The notes under the pieces were generated by a model. It was not told where the DNA came from and made no database searches. It saw only the letters and a list, made by a program, of their open reading frames with translations. This document shows positions 1 through 5,895 of a stretch of 7,124 nucleotides of DNA, in pieces; the first letter of the stretch is position 1; each line of letters opens with the position of its first letter. The stretch comes from Desulfobacterales bacterium (lineage in GTDB: Bacteria; Desulfobacterota; Desulfobacteria; Desulfobacterales; Desulfobacteraceae). The stretch lies in the NCBI GenBank assembly GCA_022361535.1, contig JAKSAU010001011.1, positions 1-7,124 on the forward strand. Reading direction: 5' to 3'. The translations under genes were made by a program, and so were the position numbers.

Positions 1-1
1 A

Positions 2-1468
2 ACCTGCCCCGCCGGGGTGGATATCCAGGGGTATCTGAAGCAGACGGCCATAGGTAATTTCAATGCCGCCTATGACATCATCCTGGAAAACAATCCCCTG
101 CCGGCCATCTGCGGCCGTGTCTGCCCCCATCCCTGTGAGAACGAATGCCGCCGCGGCATTGAGGACGAACCGGTGTCCATCAACCAGCTCAAGCGGTTTG
201 TCTCTGACTATGAAATGAACACCGGATCCCGGATACCCATTACCTGTGCCCCGGATACGGGCAAAAAGGTGGCTGTAATCGGCGGCGGACCTGCCGGGCT
301 GTCCTGCGCATTTTTCTTAAGACGGATCGGCCATCAGGTGGATATTTTTGAAGCCATGCCCAAACTGGGCGGTATTGTCAGATACGGCATCCCTGAGTAC
401 AGACTCCCCAAAAAGGTTCTGGACTGGGAAATCCAGGGTATCCTGGACCTGGGCATCAAAGCCTTTACCCATGTAAAATTCGGTGAAGACTTCGGACTTG
501 GATCTCTCATGGCCTCCGGATATAATGCCGTATTCATGGGAATCGGTGCCTGGAAAGATTATGCCCTTGGCATTGAAGGGGAGGATCTTGACGGATGCTA
601 TAAAGGCATTGACTGGCTGCAGAGTTTTTCCAGCGGCCAGAAGATGAAATTAGGAAAGACCGCTGCCATCGTAGGCGGTGGAAACTCCGCCATTGACTGC
701 GTCAGAACACTGATAAGGCTCGGCCTTGAAAAGGTGTACATTGTTTACAGAAGAACCAGAAATGAGATGCCCGCCAATGAAGTGGAAATTGTTGCAGCAG
801 AAGAAGAAGGCATTGAATTTGTATTCCTTGCAGCCCCCACCCGTGTTATCGGAAATGATGACGGCCAGGCCATAGGCCTTGAGTACCTGCAGATGGAACT
901 GGGCGAACCGGATGCCTCAGGCAGAAGACGGCCTGTACCGATAGAAGGTTCTGAAACCGTACTGGATGTTGATATGGTCATCTCTGCCATCAGTCAGGCA
1001 CCGGATCCCTCTTTTAAGGACAATGATCCCCATGCAAGAATGAATGATCTGGAATTGACCCGCTGGAATACCATTGACAGTGATCCGGCCACCCTGCAGT
1101 CTTCAATCCCCTATATCTTCACAGGGGGTGATGTGGCAACCGGTCCTGCGCTTGTTGTTGATGCAATCGGCGGTGGAAGACGTGCTGCCCGGTCTATTGA
1201 TCTGTTCCTCAAGGGCGAACCCGTAGAGCCGCCAGTGGATTCCCTGCAAAACAAGCGGATACATGAATCCCTGTTCGACTCCGTTGAAGGCATCCGCCAG
1301 ATCCCAAGGGCCAAAATGCCTGAACTTCACGTGGATCAGCGTCTGGATTCAATGGTTGAAGTTGACCTTGTTCTGCCGGAAGATGAAGCCCACAGGGAAG
1401 CAGACCGTTGCCTGAATTGCTGCCGGATCTGTTACAATCCAGATACGGATTTTCCCATTGCCAAATAA
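2..1468 (+). CDS. GltD-like NAD(P)H-dependent iron-sulfur flavoprotein oxidoreductase (5' truncated)
   Basis: Pyridine-nucleotide disulfide oxidoreductase of the glutamate synthase small-subunit (GltD)/NfnB family, expected to pass electrons between NAD(P)H, FAD and iron-sulfur clusters in the cytoplasm. The reading frame is open to the left edge (codons for TCPAG precede the GTG at 17), so the N-terminus with the first cluster cysteines is missing and the GTG is not the start. Counting from that codon, C32, C36, C40 and C44 form the family's second cysteine group. GGGPAG at 89-94 is the FAD Rossmann loop, GGGNSAID at 220-227 followed by YRRTR at 244-248 is the NAD(P)H fold, and TGGDVATGPALV at 369-380 is the C-terminal FAD motif. 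Residues from about 400 to 483 extend beyond classical GltD and end with C465, C468, C469 and C472, possibly another cluster site. The partner subunit is not visible: GltB-linked GltD, NfnB, or a hydrogenase/formate dehydrogenase-associated subunit are all possible. Confidence 0.85.
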   Translation, partial: TCPAGVDIQGYLKQTAIGNFNAAYDIILENNPLPAICGRVCPHPCENECRRGIEDEPVSINQLKRFVSDYEMNTGSRIPITCAPDTGKKVAVIGGGPAGLSCAFFLRRIGHQVDIFEAMPKLGGIVRYGIPEYRLPKKVLDWEIQGILDLGIKAFTHVKFGEDFGLGSLMASGYNAVFMGIGAWKDYALGIEGEDLDGCYKGIDWLQSFSSGQKMKLGKTAAIVGGGNSAIDCVRTLIRLGLEKVYIVYRRTRNEMPANEVEIVAAEEEGIEFVFLAAPTRVIGNDDGQAIGLEYLQMELGEPDASGRRRPVPIEGSETVLDVDMVISAISQAPDPSFKDNDPHARMNDLELTRWNTIDSDPATLQSSIPYIFTGGDVATGPALVVDAIGGGRRAARSIDLFLKGEPVEPPVDSLQNKRIHESLFDSVEGIRQIPRAKMPELHVDQRLDSMVEVDLVLPEDEAHREADRCLNCCRICYNPDTDFPIAK

Positions 1469-1488
1469 AACAAACTAATGCATAAACT

Positions 1489-1526
1489 AAAAGGTCTGCC
1501 CGGGAGTCCGGGCAGACCTTTTTTTT
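1489..1526 (+). terminator. Intrinsic terminator after the flavoprotein gene
   Basis: A perfect 13-bp stem, AAGGTCTGCCCGG (1491-1503) pairing with 1508-1520, closes a 4-nt GAGT loop. Two further A-T pairs (1489-1490 with 1521-1522) extend it, and the right arm runs into eight consecutive T (1519-1526). It lies 20 bp past the stop codon, so it should end the flavoprotein transcript and separate it from mltG. The left flank is only moderately A-rich, so activity in the reverse direction is less certain. Confidence 0.93.
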
Positions 1527-1553
1527 ATATTTAAAAACAAGGCTTGTGATAAT

Positions 1554-2582
1554 TTGAGAAATAAAAAAGCAAACCGGCTAAAACCGGTCCTGATGATCCT
1601 GTCTTTTCTTTGCTTTATGGGCATTATAGCAGGCGCAGGTGCAGCCATATGGATGAAGTCTTTTATAAACACACCGGCTGGAACAGACGCGAACGCGTTG
1701 ATATTTACCATATCTCAGGGACAGAACCTGAACACAATTTCCCAAAACCTGAAAAAAGAAGGGTTAATCACTGATCCGTTTAGGTTTAAACTATATGCCA
1801 GGCTTAAAAAAGCAGCCACCCGGATTAAGGCCGGTGAATATCAACTTGCCCCGAACCTTACCCCCGACCGAATTTTAGCACTACTGATCTCCGGCAAGGT
1901 TAAACTATACAAATTCACCATTCCTGAAGGGTTGAATATGGAAGAAATTTCGGTTCTTGCCCAAAAGGCAGGGCTTTGTAAGCAAGAAGAATTTTTGTCC
2001 CTATGCCGGGATATTGATTTTATAAATCAGTTGAATGTTCCAGGGTTAACCTTGGAAGGCTACCTTTACCCTGATACCTATCTTTTTCCTAGAAATACAG
2101 ATTGTAAATCATTAATTGAAAAAATGACTGCAACCTTCCATTCAACATTTAATTCAAAATGGCAGGCACGTGCCCGGGAAATAGGATACAGTGTTCATGA
2201 GATTGTCACCCTGGCTTCTATCATCGAAGAAGAAACCGGCGATGCCTCTGAACGGCCCTTGATTGCATCAGTCTTCCATAACCGATTGAAAAAGAATATG
2301 CGCCTTGAAAGCGACCCCACAGTCATTTACGGTGTTGACGATTACCATGGCCGAATCCGCTACAAGCACCTGAGGCGAAAAACGCCTTATAATACTTACA
2401 AAATCAAGGGGCTTCCGCCAGGGCCAATTGCGAATCCGGGCGCAAAAGCCATAGAAGCCGCCTTGTATCCGGCTCAAAGCGACTATCTGTTTTTTGTATC
2501 AAAGAACGACACCACACATAAGTTTTCAACAAATTTAAGAGATCACAATAAGGCGGTAAAAAAATACCAGCTCAATCGTTGA
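1554..2582 (+). CDS. mltG: Endolytic murein transglycosylase MltG (YceG-like)
   Basis: Inner-membrane lytic transglycosylase that cleaves nascent peptidoglycan glycan strands and so sets their length at termination of synthesis. The 342 aa match the usual size (E. coli about 340). A basic N-terminus (residues 2-10) is followed by one membrane anchor at about 12-33, a LysM-like segment at about 48-112, and the catalytic YceG domain. That domain holds ASIIEEETG at 221-229, where E225 aligns with the E. coli catalytic glutamate, then SVFHNRL (239-245), LESDPTVIYG (251-260), TPYNTY (277-282), GLPPGPIANPG (286-296) and the closing FSTNLRDHN (324-332). The chosen start is a TTG because it keeps the positive residues before the membrane helix. 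AAGG at 1539-1542 is a weak ribosome site 11 nt upstream. The alternative ATG at 1593 lacks both a ribosome site and the basic leader. No convincing promoter is seen between the upstream terminator and the start. The 3' end overlaps the convergent smr gene by 11 bp. Confidence 0.95.
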   Translation: MRNKKANRLKPVLMILSFLCFMGIIAGAGAAIWMKSFINTPAGTDANALIFTISQGQNLNTISQNLKKEGLITDPFRFKLYARLKKAATRIKAGEYQLAPNLTPDRILALLISGKVKLYKFTIPEGLNMEEISVLAQKAGLCKQEEFLSLCRDIDFINQLNVPGLTLEGYLYPDTYLFPRNTDCKSLIEKMTATFHSTFNSKWQARAREIGYSVHEIVTLASIIEEETGDASERPLIASVFHNRLKKNMRLESDPTVIYGVDDYHGRIRYKHLRRKTPYNTYKIKGLPPGPIANPGAKAIEAALYPAQSDYLFFVSKNDTTHKFSTNLRDHNKAVKKYQLNR

Positions 2583-3246
2583 ACTGCTTTAAGTAAACAA
2601 TGACGGCACCGGATTTATTTTTTTTCTTTTTTTCCCATTCATAGGTAAGAACGAAGTTCTCTTTTTTCAATGCTTTGAGAAGATCTTCTACCACATCGGG
2701 TAAGACCGGGCCGTCTTGAGAATGAATCCCCCGGCCAACAATAATCCGCAAGGTAAAAAAGCCCTCAAGCCGGGCGCTTGTGATAAAGGATTTTGCCTTC
2801 ATTTGTGCACCAATGGCTGTGAAACCGTGTAGGTCAAGGTCGGCTTCAGGCGGTGGATAACGCTTCAAGCGCCGTTTCAGAGGCATGGGTTTGGGGTCGG
2901 GGCGACGCGGCTTCTTTTCTTTCAAAGATTGATCTAACAGCAGCGCAAAATCCTCTTCCAGTTCTTCTTCCGGGCCTGTGTTTCCCTGACTGTTGCTGTG
3001 TTGCTCACCGGTTTCAGGATCTTGATTAAACTGGCTTTCATAATCGTCAATAAAAGGAAGACCATGCTTATTTACCCTGGAATCCTTTTTTGTAGACTCG
3101 TCAGTATCCTTTTTTTTTTCTTGATTGGAAGTGCTGCTGTCATCTAAAAACGCATTAAGAAAATCCTGATCAGAATCCAACACTGGCAAGTCATTTTTTT
3201 TCTTAATTTTTTCTTTATTTTTTTTAAAATCGTCCATACTGTTCAT
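2572..3246 (-). CDS. Smr-domain protein (MutS2 C-terminal-like domain)
   Basis: A 224-aa protein with a C-terminal Smr domain, a fold found in MutS2 and in the SmrA/SmrB proteins, where it acts as a DNA- or RNA-directed nuclease or ribosome-associated factor. LDLHG at 137-141 and GRGIHS (171-176) with GPVL (179-182) are the two signature motifs; the DLH and GRG residues usually needed for nuclease activity are kept. Residues 1-130 look disordered: Lys-rich at 8-17, acidic at 22-36 and 92-99, and Lys/Arg/Pro-rich at 109-133. They may serve as a binding arm. The ATG at 3246 has AGGA 7 nt upstream, but that AGGA also falls in a possible -10 box, so the message could be leaderless. A second ATG lies three codons in. 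A run of ten A on the coding strand (3110-3119, codons E43-K46) is slippage-prone. The biological substrate cannot be told from sequence. Confidence 0.88.
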   Translation of the reverse strand: MNSMDDFKKNKEKIKKKNDLPVLDSDQDFLNAFLDDSSTSNQEKKKDTDESTKKDSRVNKHGLPFIDDYESQFNQDPETGEQHSNSQGNTGPEEELEEDFALLLDQSLKEKKPRRPDPKPMPLKRRLKRYPPPEADLDLHGFTAIGAQMKAKSFITSARLEGFFTLRIIVGRGIHSQDGPVLPDVVEDLLKALKKENFVLTYEWEKKKKNKSGAVIVYLKQFND

Positions 3247-3252
3247 GGCTGT

Positions 3253-3281
3253 ATCCTACCTTAAACAGGGCTTGTTTTCAA
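3253..3281 (-). promoter_or_regulatory. Putative promoter of the smr gene
   Basis: Read on the minus strand, TTGAAA (3281-3276) and TAGGAT (3258-3253) are separated by exactly 17 bp and match the sigma-70 consensus at 5/6 and 4/6 positions. Only 6 nt separate the -10 box from the ATG at 3246, so transcription would begin at or very near the A of the start codon. The AGGA inside the -10 could instead be a Shine-Dalgarno served by a promoter further upstream. The -35 box lies within the inverted repeat at 3269-3293. Confidence 0.45.
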
Positions 3282-3293
3282 GGTGTACAAGCC
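3269..3293. repeat. Inverted repeat in the smr/rnb divergent region
   Basis: GGCTTGT (3269-3275) and ACAAGCC (3287-3293) are perfect 7-bp inverted arms separated by 11 bp. The element covers the putative smr -35 box and ends 10 bp before the putative rnb -35 box. This suits an operator for a dimeric regulator controlling one or both genes, but seven base pairs can also arise by chance. It is not followed by a T-run in either direction in the way a terminator would be. Confidence 0.4.
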
Positions 3294-3303
3294 TTTTGAG
3301 TGT

Positions 3304-3332
3304 TTGACTTTGACCATCCTTCCTGTTATTGT
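3304..3332 (+). promoter_or_regulatory. Putative promoter of the RNB ribonuclease gene
   Basis: TTGACT (3304-3309, 5/6 to consensus) and TATTGT (3327-3332, 4/6) are 17 bp apart. The -10 box ends 6 nt before the ATG at 3339, so the predicted transcript starts at the initiation codon. This fits the absence of any Shine-Dalgarno-like sequence before that ATG, and argues against use of the GTG at 3300, which would lie upstream of the transcript. Confidence 0.45.
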
Positions 3333-3338
3333 CCTCTC

Positions 3339-5318
3339 ATGAAAATTGGCAGCATTGTAGAATATATTGACCAGCAAAAAATAATATCCGCGGTTATCCT
3401 AAGCGAGAAAAAAGGCAAGCTGAGATTGCTCAATGAAAATTCCCGGGAAGTTAATTTTTCCGAGAAACGCCTTTCCCATGTCTCCCAGGCCAAACTGGAT
3501 ACGGAATTGTCCAGAAGTGCCTTGGTCAACCATCTCAAGCAGGTGACCGAAAACCGGAAAAAGTTGTCTGAGTCTATAAATATCAAAGATCTTTGGGAAA
3601 TACTCCACGATGAGCCCGAAGAAATCGATATTTCAGCCATGACTTTGTTCTGCTTTGATCCACCTTTAACCTCTGACCACGAGGCTGCTGTCATCCGTGC
3701 CTTCTTCAATGACCGTCTCTATTTTAAATTTAATAAACTAATATTCCTTCCTTATACCCAGGACCAAATGGAAAAAAGGAGACGGCAAATACAAGAAGCT
3801 GAACGCAGGGAAGCCATGGTTACAAAAGCTGCTGCATGGCTGACCCGACTCCAGAAACATGATTCTCTCCCTGACCTGCCAGAACCCCAGATCATTCAAA
3901 TTCTCAAGGACTACTATCTGTTCGGTAATGAAGCAAACATGGCCTCAACAGCAAAACAGATGATTAAGAAATCAGGTTTGAGTGTCGTGGACCAGTTGTT
4001 TCCTCTTTTTGTTAAAGCCGGTATCTGGGATGAAGATGAAAACCTTGACCTTTTGTCCATGCAAATCCCGGTCAATTTTTCCAAAGAAGTCATGGCGGCT
4101 GCCATACATCTAAGCAAAACAGCAACCCAGGTCTTTGACGACCCAAAACGCAAAAACCTGACCCATTTGCCCTTGATCACCATTGACGGCCAGTCTACCC
4201 AGGATTATGACGACGCCATTAGCCTCGAAACAACGGAAAATGGTTACCGGCTTGGGATTCACATCATTGATGTAGGCGCCTATATCCGAAACGGGGACCC
4301 CATTGATATGGCAGCCCGGTACAGGGCGTCTTCCATCTATATGCCAGATGACAAACTGCCCATGATTCCTTCCAGCCTGTCCGAGGACTTATGCAGTCTC
4401 AAAGAGGGTGAGACCCGGCCAGGTATATCCACCCTGGTTCATATGAACCAGTTTTTCGAAGTTTTGGATTATGAAATTGTCCCCTCGGTCATTAAAGTTC
4501 ATCAACAGATGAGTTATTCTGAAGCCAACCTGCTTAACGGGAAAAATGACCCCATCACCAGTTTGTACAAAATGGCGACGATATTAAGGGAAAAACGTCT
4601 CAAAGCAGGAGCAATACAGATCACTCTTCCCGAAGTTAATGTATGGCTAGATGAAAACAAAGAAATTCACTACTCAAAGGTGGACCGGGAAAATCCATCG
4701 CGAATGCTGGTCTCGGAAATGATGATTCTTGCCAACGCCCTGATGGCCGAATTTTTAAGTAAAAATGATATGCCTGCTGTTTTCCGCGCCCAGGCACCAC
4801 CCAAGCAAAGGGTATTCAAGGGTATAGAAACGGCGCTGATGCCCAATTTCATGCAAAGAAAACAATTAAGCAGGGCCATAATCAATACCCATGCAGAACC
4901 CCATTCAGGGCTCGGAGTGAATGCTTATGTAACGGCCACTTCCCCTATCCGCCGATACCACGACCTGCTCACCCAGCGTCAGATCAAGGCGGTGCTTGGA
5001 CTTGGCAGACCTTATTCCGCCCAGGAGCTCGACGATATTCTCCAGGCCATTTCCATTCCTGTGGCCAATACCGGGCGTGTCCAGGCTGCAAGAAAGCGTT
5101 ATTGGATGATCAAGTATTTAGAAGGAATGCGCGGCGCTAGCTTTGAAGGCCTTGTTCTAGACTGTCACAGGGACCATTACAATGTTCTGCTTAAAGAATT
5201 CATGCTTGAAGCCCGCATGCCTGCATCAGGTTTTAAACTCAAACACGGCGACCTGATCCAGGTCACCATCCAGCATGCAGATGCCAGAAGGAACCAACTT
5301 ACCCTATTCACGGCATAA
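3339..5318 (+). CDS. RNB-domain 3'-5' exoribonuclease (RNase II/R family) with non-classical N-terminus
   Basis: Predicted processive, metal-dependent 3'-5' exoribonuclease of 659 aa. The RNB core begins with TIDGQSTQDYDDAISLE (281-297): D283, D289, D291 and D292 reproduce the spacing of E. coli RNase II D201/D207/D209/D210. The later TSPIRRYHDLL (534-544) is the substrate and catalytic arginine motif. A C-terminal S1-like OB domain spans about 599-658. The N-terminus is not an obvious cold-shock pair: residues 1-50 (KIGSIVEYI...) look like a small beta-barrel domain, 145-170 is a charged helix, and about 180-245 looks helical, possibly HTH-like as in cyanobacterial and Deinococcus RNase II-type enzymes. 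ATG 3339 is preferred over the in-frame GTG at 3300 because the family-like sequence begins there and the extra 13 residues (three prolines or cysteines in a row around 7-12) look untranslated. No terminator is visible after the stop; the next gene has its own promoter. Whether it is functionally RNase II or RNase R cannot be decided. Confidence 0.92.
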   Translation: MKIGSIVEYIDQQKIISAVILSEKKGKLRLLNENSREVNFSEKRLSHVSQAKLDTELSRSALVNHLKQVTENRKKLSESINIKDLWEILHDEPEEIDISAMTLFCFDPPLTSDHEAAVIRAFFNDRLYFKFNKLIFLPYTQDQMEKRRRQIQEAERREAMVTKAAAWLTRLQKHDSLPDLPEPQIIQILKDYYLFGNEANMASTAKQMIKKSGLSVVDQLFPLFVKAGIWDEDENLDLLSMQIPVNFSKEVMAAAIHLSKTATQVFDDPKRKNLTHLPLITIDGQSTQDYDDAISLETTENGYRLGIHIIDVGAYIRNGDPIDMAARYRASSIYMPDDKLPMIPSSLSEDLCSLKEGETRPGISTLVHMNQFFEVLDYEIVPSVIKVHQQMSYSEANLLNGKNDPITSLYKMATILREKRLKAGAIQITLPEVNVWLDENKEIHYSKVDRENPSRMLVSEMMILANALMAEFLSKNDMPAVFRAQAPPKQRVFKGIETALMPNFMQRKQLSRAIINTHAEPHSGLGVNAYVTATSPIRRYHDLLTQRQIKAVLGLGRPYSAQELDDILQAISIPVANTGRVQAARKRYWMIKYLEGMRGASFEGLVLDCHRDHYNVLLKEFMLEARMPASGFKLKHGDLIQVTIQHADARRNQLTLFTA

Positions 5319-5338
5319 ACGTTTAGTACATTCTTTGA

Positions 5339-5367
5339 TTGCAAACTCTTTATCGTATCACTATAAT
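5339..5367 (+). promoter_or_regulatory. Putative promoter of the response-regulator gene
   Basis: A perfect TATAAT (5362-5367) lies 17 bp after TTGCAA (5339-5344, 4/6 to the -35 consensus), in the 93-bp gap between the ribonuclease stop and the receiver start. Transcription would begin near 5374, leaving an untranslated leader of about 38 nt that includes the GAGG ribosome site. Confidence 0.6.
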
Positions 5368-5402
5368 CTGTTGCCGTTGTGCCCGATAATTCAAATACAA
5401 AT

Positions 5403-5406
5403 GAGG
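5403..5406 (+). promoter_or_regulatory. Ribosome binding site deciding the receiver start
   Basis: GAGG sits 5 nt before the ATG at 5412. It selects this start over an in-frame GTG at 5379, which has no ribosome site and would add 11 residues with no counterpart in CheY-like proteins. Confidence 0.75.
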
Positions 5407-5411
5407 TCTCT

Positions 5412-5801
5412 ATGAAAGAACTGCACACATTGTCCGTTATGGTAGTTGAAGATTCCAAAGCCATCAGAAGCCTGATCGTCAACATTCTTAAAAAAAACGG
5501 CATTGGGAATATTACCCAGGCCGGTAACGGTAAACAAGCCCTTGATGCTGCTCCTCTTATACGACCGGACCTCATCATCTCAGATTTGGTTATGCCTGAA
5601 ATGAACGGAATGCAGTTGCTGGCAAACCTCCAGAAACATCCGGATTTAAAAGCCATACCATTTGTGGTTCTTACATCGAAAACAGATGACATGACCTTTA
5701 AGAAGACCATGACCATGGGCGCAGCTGACTACATCAGAAAACCCTTTGGTGAAAAAGAACTCATGATCAAACTAAAATCAGTGGCAGAGTGGTTATCCTA
5801 A
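5412..5801 (+). CDS. Stand-alone CheY-like response regulator receiver
   Basis: Single-domain receiver of 129 aa, the usual CheY size, with no output domain. All active-site residues are present: acidic pair E13/D14, phospho-acceptor D58 in SDLVMPEMNG (57-66), T88 in VLTSK, and K110 in the DYIRKP motif (106-111), with Y107 as the switch aromatic. It should be phosphorylated by a histidine kinase and act by protein-protein contact, as in chemotaxis, pilus control or a phosphorelay. No kinase, phosphatase or chemotaxis gene lies in the window, so it is an orphan here and its pathway is unknown. It appears monocistronic, with its own promoter (TATAAT at 5362-5367) and a hairpin terminator just after the stop. 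Its neighbours, a ribonuclease and a membrane protease, give no clear clue to function. Confidence 0.93.
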   Translation: MKELHTLSVMVVEDSKAIRSLIVNILKKNGIGNITQAGNGKQALDAAPLIRPDLIISDLVMPEMNGMQLLANLQKHPDLKAIPFVVLTSKTDDMTFKKTMTMGAADYIRKPFGEKELMIKLKSVAEWLS

Positions 5802-5808
5802 ACCCACC

Positions 5809-5863
5809 CCCATTACTTTGTAACCCCTGTTTGACAAAGTAATGGGTTCTTCTTATTTTTTGT
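5809..5863 (+). terminator. Intrinsic terminator after the response regulator, overlapping the htpX promoter
   Basis: CCCATTACTTTGT (5809-5821) pairs perfectly with 5834-5846 around a 12-nt loop, followed by a T-rich stretch (5847-5863, interrupted by C, A and G). It begins 7 bp after the receiver stop codon. The large loop, AT-rich stem and broken T-run suggest less than complete termination. An ATG at 5842 that would extend htpX upstream lies inside the right arm and is not a credible start. Confidence 0.75.
5831..5859 (+). promoter_or_regulatory. Putative htpX promoter nested in the terminator
   Basis: A consensus TTGACA (5831-5836) and TATTTT (5854-5859, 4/6) are 17 bp apart. The -35 box spans the end of the hairpin loop and the start of its right arm; the -10 box is in the T-rich tail. 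The start point would be near 5866, giving a leader of about 30 nt that carries the strong ribosome site. Confidence 0.55.
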
Positions 5864-5884
5864 TTAAGGCAATTCAGTTGATCC

Positions 5885-5890
5885 AGGAGG
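5885..5890 (+). promoter_or_regulatory. Strong ribosome binding site of htpX
   Basis: A full AGGAGG, 5 nt before the ATG at 5896. It fixes the htpX start and excludes the in-frame ATG at 5842. Confidence 0.9.
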
Positions 5891-5895
5891 ATCCC

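Noticed and set aside
1546..1553. TGTGATAAT as an extended -10 for mltG
   Set aside because: It would start transcription inside the coding region downstream of the TTG, and the alternative ATG at 1593 has no ribosome site; no -35 partner fits.
2613..2633. T-rich tract after the mltG stop as a terminator
   Set aside because: No GC-rich hairpin precedes it; it encodes the Lys-rich EKKKKNKSG segment of the Smr protein on the other strand.
3300..3338. GTG start extending the ribonuclease by 13 residues
   Set aside because: No ribosome site, the added residues do not resemble family N-termini, and the best promoter places the transcript start downstream of it.
3326..3709. Minus-strand open frame of 127 codons opposite the 5' part of the ribonuclease gene
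   Set aside because: Antisense shadow of a conserved coding region, Ser/Phe-rich low-information product, no family resemblance.
5177..5716. Minus-strand open frame of 179 codons opposite the receiver gene and the ribonuclease 3' end
   Set aside because: It is antisense to two well-supported genes, has no recognisable domain and no ribosome site that I can see; its composition is that expected of a shadow frame.
5842..5895. ATG start extending HtpX by 18 residues
   Set aside because: The codon lies in the right arm of the upstream terminator, whereas AGGAGG points clearly to the ATG at 5896.
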